This document shows positions 61,203 through 64,000 of a stretch of DNA of 64,000 nucleotides, in pieces. The notes below the pieces were generated by a model. The model was not told the origin of the DNA, made no database searches, and saw nothing but the letters and a program-made list of their open reading frames with translations. Position 1 is the stretch's first letter, and every line of letters begins with the position of its first letter. The position numbers were made by a program, and so were the translations under genes. Source of the stretch: Chloroflexota bacterium (GTDB lineage Bacteria; Chloroflexota; Anaerolineae; Anaerolineales; UBA11579); assembly GCA_013112575.1 (NCBI GenBank), contig JABFGG010000002.1, positions 62,001-126,000 on the forward strand, read 5' to 3'.

Positions 61203-61481
61203 TTATCTTGTTGGTTTGATCACAAACCTTGAAAACTCACTGCTTGCCTGTCCCCATTCGGCAGCCACATTATCTACGCGGGAACTGAGCGGGCCTTGAT
61301 GCAGCTGCATAATTAGCTCTTCCAATCTACCTTTTTCACCTTCCGCCACCAGTTCTACGCTACTATCCAAGCGGTTGCGCACCCATCCCGCCAGTTCCAG
61401 GCGGGATGCATTTTGCTGCACGAAGAAGCGAAAACTAACACCCTGCACACGGCCCTTGACGGTTGCATGAATGCGCTCCAT
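61203..61481 (-). CDS. acyP: Acylphosphatase
   Basis: The 92-residue protein matches acylphosphatase. The phosphate loop GRVQGVSFRFFV holds the catalytic arginine near 18-20, and GWVRNRLDSSVE near 32 holds the catalytic asparagine. It hydrolyses acyl phosphates such as carbamoyl phosphate or 1,3-bisphosphoglycerate. It lies four bases downstream of the peptidase gene and converges on radC. Confidence 0.92.
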   Translation of the reverse strand: MERIHATVKGRVQGVSFRFFVQQNASRLELAGWVRNRLDSSVELVAEGEKGRLEELIMQLHQGPLSSRVDNVAAEWGQASSEFSRFVIKPTR

Positions 61482-61485
61482 AAGC

Positions 61486-62685
61486 TTATGCTTCTTTCTG
61501 GCGGGCGCGCAAGGCTGTGAAGCCCAACGATAAACCGATTGGCACTACCGCAATGATCAACCAGGGCAATAATTGCCCAAAAGCGCCCAGGCCGGGATTT
61601 GCATTGATGGCGCTGCTGCTCCAGGTGCGTTCAATTGCACTCAGGGGTTGCCCAAGGGCAATGTTGGTCCCCTCTTCACAGCTGGCTCCATTGGAATAGG
61701 CATCCACCAGGCGGTCAAGTCCGGCAGGGCCATAGGTTCTGGAGATGTAGCGCACGAATGAGTTGGACTGCGCATAGGCTAATCCGGCGCTGAGCGTATC
61801 GTCGGGGAAATCCTGGCAAAGATCTGCCAAAGGCACGAGCTCCCCACTATCAGCAGCATCGACCAGGGTTTGCTGGTAATCGGGATTGGGATATAACTCA
61901 GCGAGGGAGGCAATGCCTTCATTTAGCCAGGCTGGAATGTTTGCATAGTTGTCCCCAACTTTTTCATACAACATGGCATGGGCGACTTCGTGGGGAACCT
62001 CGCGTTCCATCTCCAGGCTTTGTTCTGGGCCGGGGATTACAGATACCAGGACAATCCCGAGGTCTGGGTTGGCGTGCCCAGCCAGCCAGGGTTTGCCACT
62101 GAGGTCGAGCGCCTGCCGGAGATCGGAGGCACGGGAATATACGTAAATGTCAAGTTCCTGGGGTATGGGTAGGTCCAGAGTATCTTGCAAAGTGTCCGCC
62201 CCTAGTTGAGCGACATCGAGCACATCTTGTCCGAAATCTGTTTCGCCAGCATACCAGTGGACTCGAAATGGTCCTTCCTCTAAAACTTCCCAGCGGTAAC
62301 GGTTGTCTTCATAGAAGAACTCGAAGTCTTCGCTCTCCAATTTCTCCCCATCTGTTTGGGTGACCACAAACCGATACCTGACAGGAGCAAAGGCTCGTAA
62401 AGGGTTCTCTTCTTCCAGTGAATAGAACAGTGAGACATAGTTCTGCTCGCGGATTTCCACTGATTCCACTTGGGTGTTGGCACTGCCTTGGGAATTGAAA
62501 AAGACCTCCACTTTTTCTACGTCCAGGTCAGGAGCGAGAACAGCCTCAAAGCTCAATAGTTCGCCGAACTTGTGGATCACCTGATGATCGAGGATGGGGG
62601 AGGTGTTTTGGGCAAATGTCGTTTTACTTTGAAGCGCGCCGGCAATCAAAAGGATTGCCAGTATCGATTTCCCGAATTTGTACAT
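61486..62685 (-). CDS. Secreted gluzincin-type peptidase (peptidase MA-like) with C-terminal membrane anchor
   Basis: The 399-residue protein has a signal peptide (about 1-25), an N-terminal beta domain (about 30-130) and a metalloprotease domain with zinc motif HEVAH at 232-236 and the third ligand glutamate E256 in LNEGIAS. A single C-terminal helix (about 370-390) with basic residues after it anchors the protein in the membrane. This type I layout exposes the protease outside. Its substrate is unknown. It shares an operon with the AEC transporter and acylphosphatase genes. Confidence 0.85.
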   Translation of the reverse strand: MYKFGKSILAILLIAGALQSKTTFAQNTSPILDHQVIHKFGELLSFEAVLAPDLDVEKVEVFFNSQGSANTQVESVEIREQNYVSLFYSLEEENPLRAFAPVRYRFVVTQTDGEKLESEDFEFFYEDNRYRWEVLEEGPFRVHWYAGETDFGQDVLDVAQLGADTLQDTLDLPIPQELDIYVYSRASDLRQALDLSGKPWLAGHANPDLGIVLVSVIPGPEQSLEMEREVPHEVAHAMLYEKVGDNYANIPAWLNEGIASLAELYPNPDYQQTLVDAADSGELVPLADLCQDFPDDTLSAGLAYAQSNSFVRYISRTYGPAGLDRLVDAYSNGASCEEGTNIALGQPLSAIERTWSSSAINANPGLGAFGQLLPWLIIAVVPIGLSLGFTALRARQKEA

Positions 62686-62688
62686 AGT

Positions 62689-63600
62689 TCATGTTCCCAG
62701 AAATGCCAGCAATGGCGTCAGTGTCAATGGGCTTAGCAAAGTTGTGGTGGTTACAACTGTTGTGACAAAGGCAGGCTCCACGTCATATTCTGTTGCCAGG
62801 ATGGTGGCGAAAACTGCCGTTGGCATGGAAGCCTCCAGAATGCCAGCCTGTCGCGCTGGCCCCTGCAAACCGAAAAGAATGCTCAAACCAATCGCAATTA
62901 TAGGAGCCATTGCAAGGCGCATACCATTTGCCAGGATCATAGCGCGAACCTGACCGTTCCAAACTACGCGCTGCAATTGTAAACCCAACAATACCAGCAT
63001 ACTCGGAATAGCTGCATGCGCCAGCAAATTAACAGAACGATCCAGGGGTAATGGCAGGGATAGGTCAAAGGCGTTAAAAATAAAGGCCAATGCTAAACCA
63101 TAGATAGCAGGGACCCGTAACAAACCGATCAAGGCTTCCTTGAGACTGGCTTCCCCCATCGAGGCTACGAAAACCCCAACAGTGTATACAAGGATGCTGG
63201 ATGTAGCGAAGAAGATACTGGCGTAGGCCAGTGCATCTTCCCCAAAAGCAAAGTTATTCACGGAAAGGCCAAAGTTGCCGGAGTTGGCAAACATGGCAGT
63301 GATCACGACAGCGATAAGCAATCTGCGTTCCATGCGCATAGCAATGCCCACCAGTGCGGCCAATAGTCCAACCAGCAAGGTCGCTGCGACGGCGTAGCTC
63401 ATGATGAGCAGGAAATCATCTCCACCAATCTGGCTACTGGTGATTAGGGTAAACACGAGGCATGGGCTGAAGATATAAAAACATACACGCGAGACTGTGC
63501 GCGGTTCGACATCAACAAAACGGCCTAATAAAAATCCTGCCCCAGCAGTTAGAAAAATGGGCAGGATATTGGCCGTAAATAACGGCAGTAGTGCTTGCAA
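62689..63600 (-). CDS. AEC-family (auxin efflux carrier-like) transporter
   Basis: The 303-residue protein has ten hydrophobic helices in the two five-helix halves typical of the AEC/BASS fold. Signs are the conserved NSGNFGLSVNNFAFG segment near 105-119 and MPTAVFATILATEYD near 260. Bacterial AEC proteins carry organic acids such as malate. It is spaced by three bases from the peptidase and by four from the HEAT-repeat gene, so the four genes form an operon. Confidence 0.88.
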   Translation of the reverse strand: MQALLPLFTANILPIFLTAGAGFLLGRFVDVEPRTVSRVCFYIFSPCLVFTLITSSQIGGDDFLLIMSYAVAATLLVGLLAALVGIAMRMERRLLIAVVITAMFANSGNFGLSVNNFAFGEDALAYASIFFATSSILVYTVGVFVASMGEASLKEALIGLLRVPAIYGLALAFIFNAFDLSLPLPLDRSVNLLAHAAIPSMLVLLGLQLQRVVWNGQVRAMILANGMRLAMAPIIAIGLSILFGLQGPARQAGILEASMPTAVFATILATEYDVEPAFVTTVVTTTTLLSPLTLTPLLAFLGT

Positions 63601-63604
63601 GGGT

Positions 63605-64000
63605 TTAGTCCTCGGGTTCGTCTAGGGGTGGTTCAAGTTGGTCTTCTGAAAATTCCAACATGCTGAGGTCTTCCAGTTCTTCTGTAAAGACCAGGTTCTC
63701 AATGGCGTCCTCAACTAACGAGGTTTCTGCGTCGCTTTCACTAAACTCCAATTGATTTTCCAGAGCTTCCTGTACATCATTGCCACCGATCTGAGAAAGT
63801 GACCAGGCGGCGGCCATGCGCACTTCCTCTTCTTCGTGCTCCAGCATCTGGAAGAGAGCCGCTGCAGCCATCTCCAGTTCCAACTCACCAGCGGCCCGCG
63901 CAGCTTCTTCGCGTACGAGTTCGTTGACGTGATCTAATTTTTCGAGCACTTCCGGTTCCCACTCACGATCTGCCGAGCGGCCCATGGCCGCCAGTGCACT
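63605..64000 (-). CDS. HEAT-repeat protein (5' end outside window)
   Basis: The open frame runs to the right edge of the window and continues past ATG 63985 with repeat-like sequence (SALAAMGRSAD), so it is a C-terminal part. The visible 130 residues hold two or three HEAT/PBS-lyase-type helical pairs (VREEAARAAGELE, VRMAAAWSLSQIGG) and an acidic tail ending EPPLDEPED. Such proteins are adaptors or scaffolds; no more can be said. Confidence 0.75.
   Translation of the reverse strand, partial: SALAAMGRSADREWEPEVLEKLDHVNELVREEAARAAGELELEMAAAALFQMLEHEEEEVRMAAAWSLSQIGGNDVQEALENQLEFSESDAETSLVEDAIENLVFTEELEDLSMLEFSEDQLEPPLDEPED

Noticed and set aside
1-64000. tRNA, rRNA or CRISPR features
   Set aside because: I scanned by eye for T-loop/GTTC patterns, rRNA-like blocks and regularly spaced direct repeats and found none convincing; a tRNAscan or CRISPR search would settle it.

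Overview
The window reads as chromosomal DNA of a Chloroflexota bacterium, most likely Anaerolineae-like. This is inferred from several traits together: roughly 50% GC, frequent TTG and GTG starts, an actinobacteria-like FHA-domain/FtsW cluster without outer-membrane genes, many lipoproteins alongside Lgt and LspA, and dispersed palindromes starting GTAGGGGC. I see no rRNA, tRNA, CRISPR array, transposase or prophage. About 60 protein genes fill nearly all of the sequence.

Left part (1-8.1 kb): two membrane-protein genes lead into a compact plus-strand cluster. It encodes GTP cyclohydrolase II, a stand-alone RibD-type reductase, a cysteine-free MDR dehydrogenase, a four-TM protein, a PTPS-like pterin enzyme lacking the usual catalytic triad, a GT4 glycosyltransferase, a small membrane protein and two methyltransferases. 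Other riboflavin genes are absent. I infer a dedicated pathway that makes a glycosylated and possibly methylated pterin or pyrimidine from GTP; this is the best candidate for an undescribed system.

8.2-29.1 kb is mostly plus-strand housekeeping: lspA, rluD, a PLP dehydratase and threonine aldolase. A diguanylate cyclase faces a recombinase-fold protein with a broken active site. A long operon follows (purine nucleoside phosphorylase, Ig-like membrane protein, GNAT, membrane-bound HTH regulator, S1 protein, FtsK, CDP-alcohol transferase, Lgt). Next come an ABC exporter whose permease is fused to a SpoIIM domain, an MBL hydrolase, an HNH nuclease and tyrS.

29.2-53.9 kb is mostly minus strand: an fhaA-fhaB-MTAP-FtsW/PBP operon in which the PBP half has lost its catalytic motifs; a recent tandem duplication of about 1.07 kb that left two gene fragments and two lipoprotein paralogues; a polar amino acid ABC transporter with an attenuator; a two-component system beside a secreted repeat protein; OsmC, pentapeptide, UvrB, MsrQ-like and LysE genes; and a sortase-like gene preceded by two tandem c-di-GMP-I (GEMM) riboswitches. 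The diguanylate cyclase at 11.8-13.5 kb is a plausible source of that signal.

54-64 kb holds secG, an orphan peptide-binding protein, a PfkB kinase paired with a TrpF-like barrel lacking the catalytic cysteine, a TPR/SLT lytic transglycosylase with a textbook promoter and apparently no leader, radC, acylphosphatase, a gluzincin peptidase, an AEC transporter and a HEAT-repeat protein cut by the window edge.
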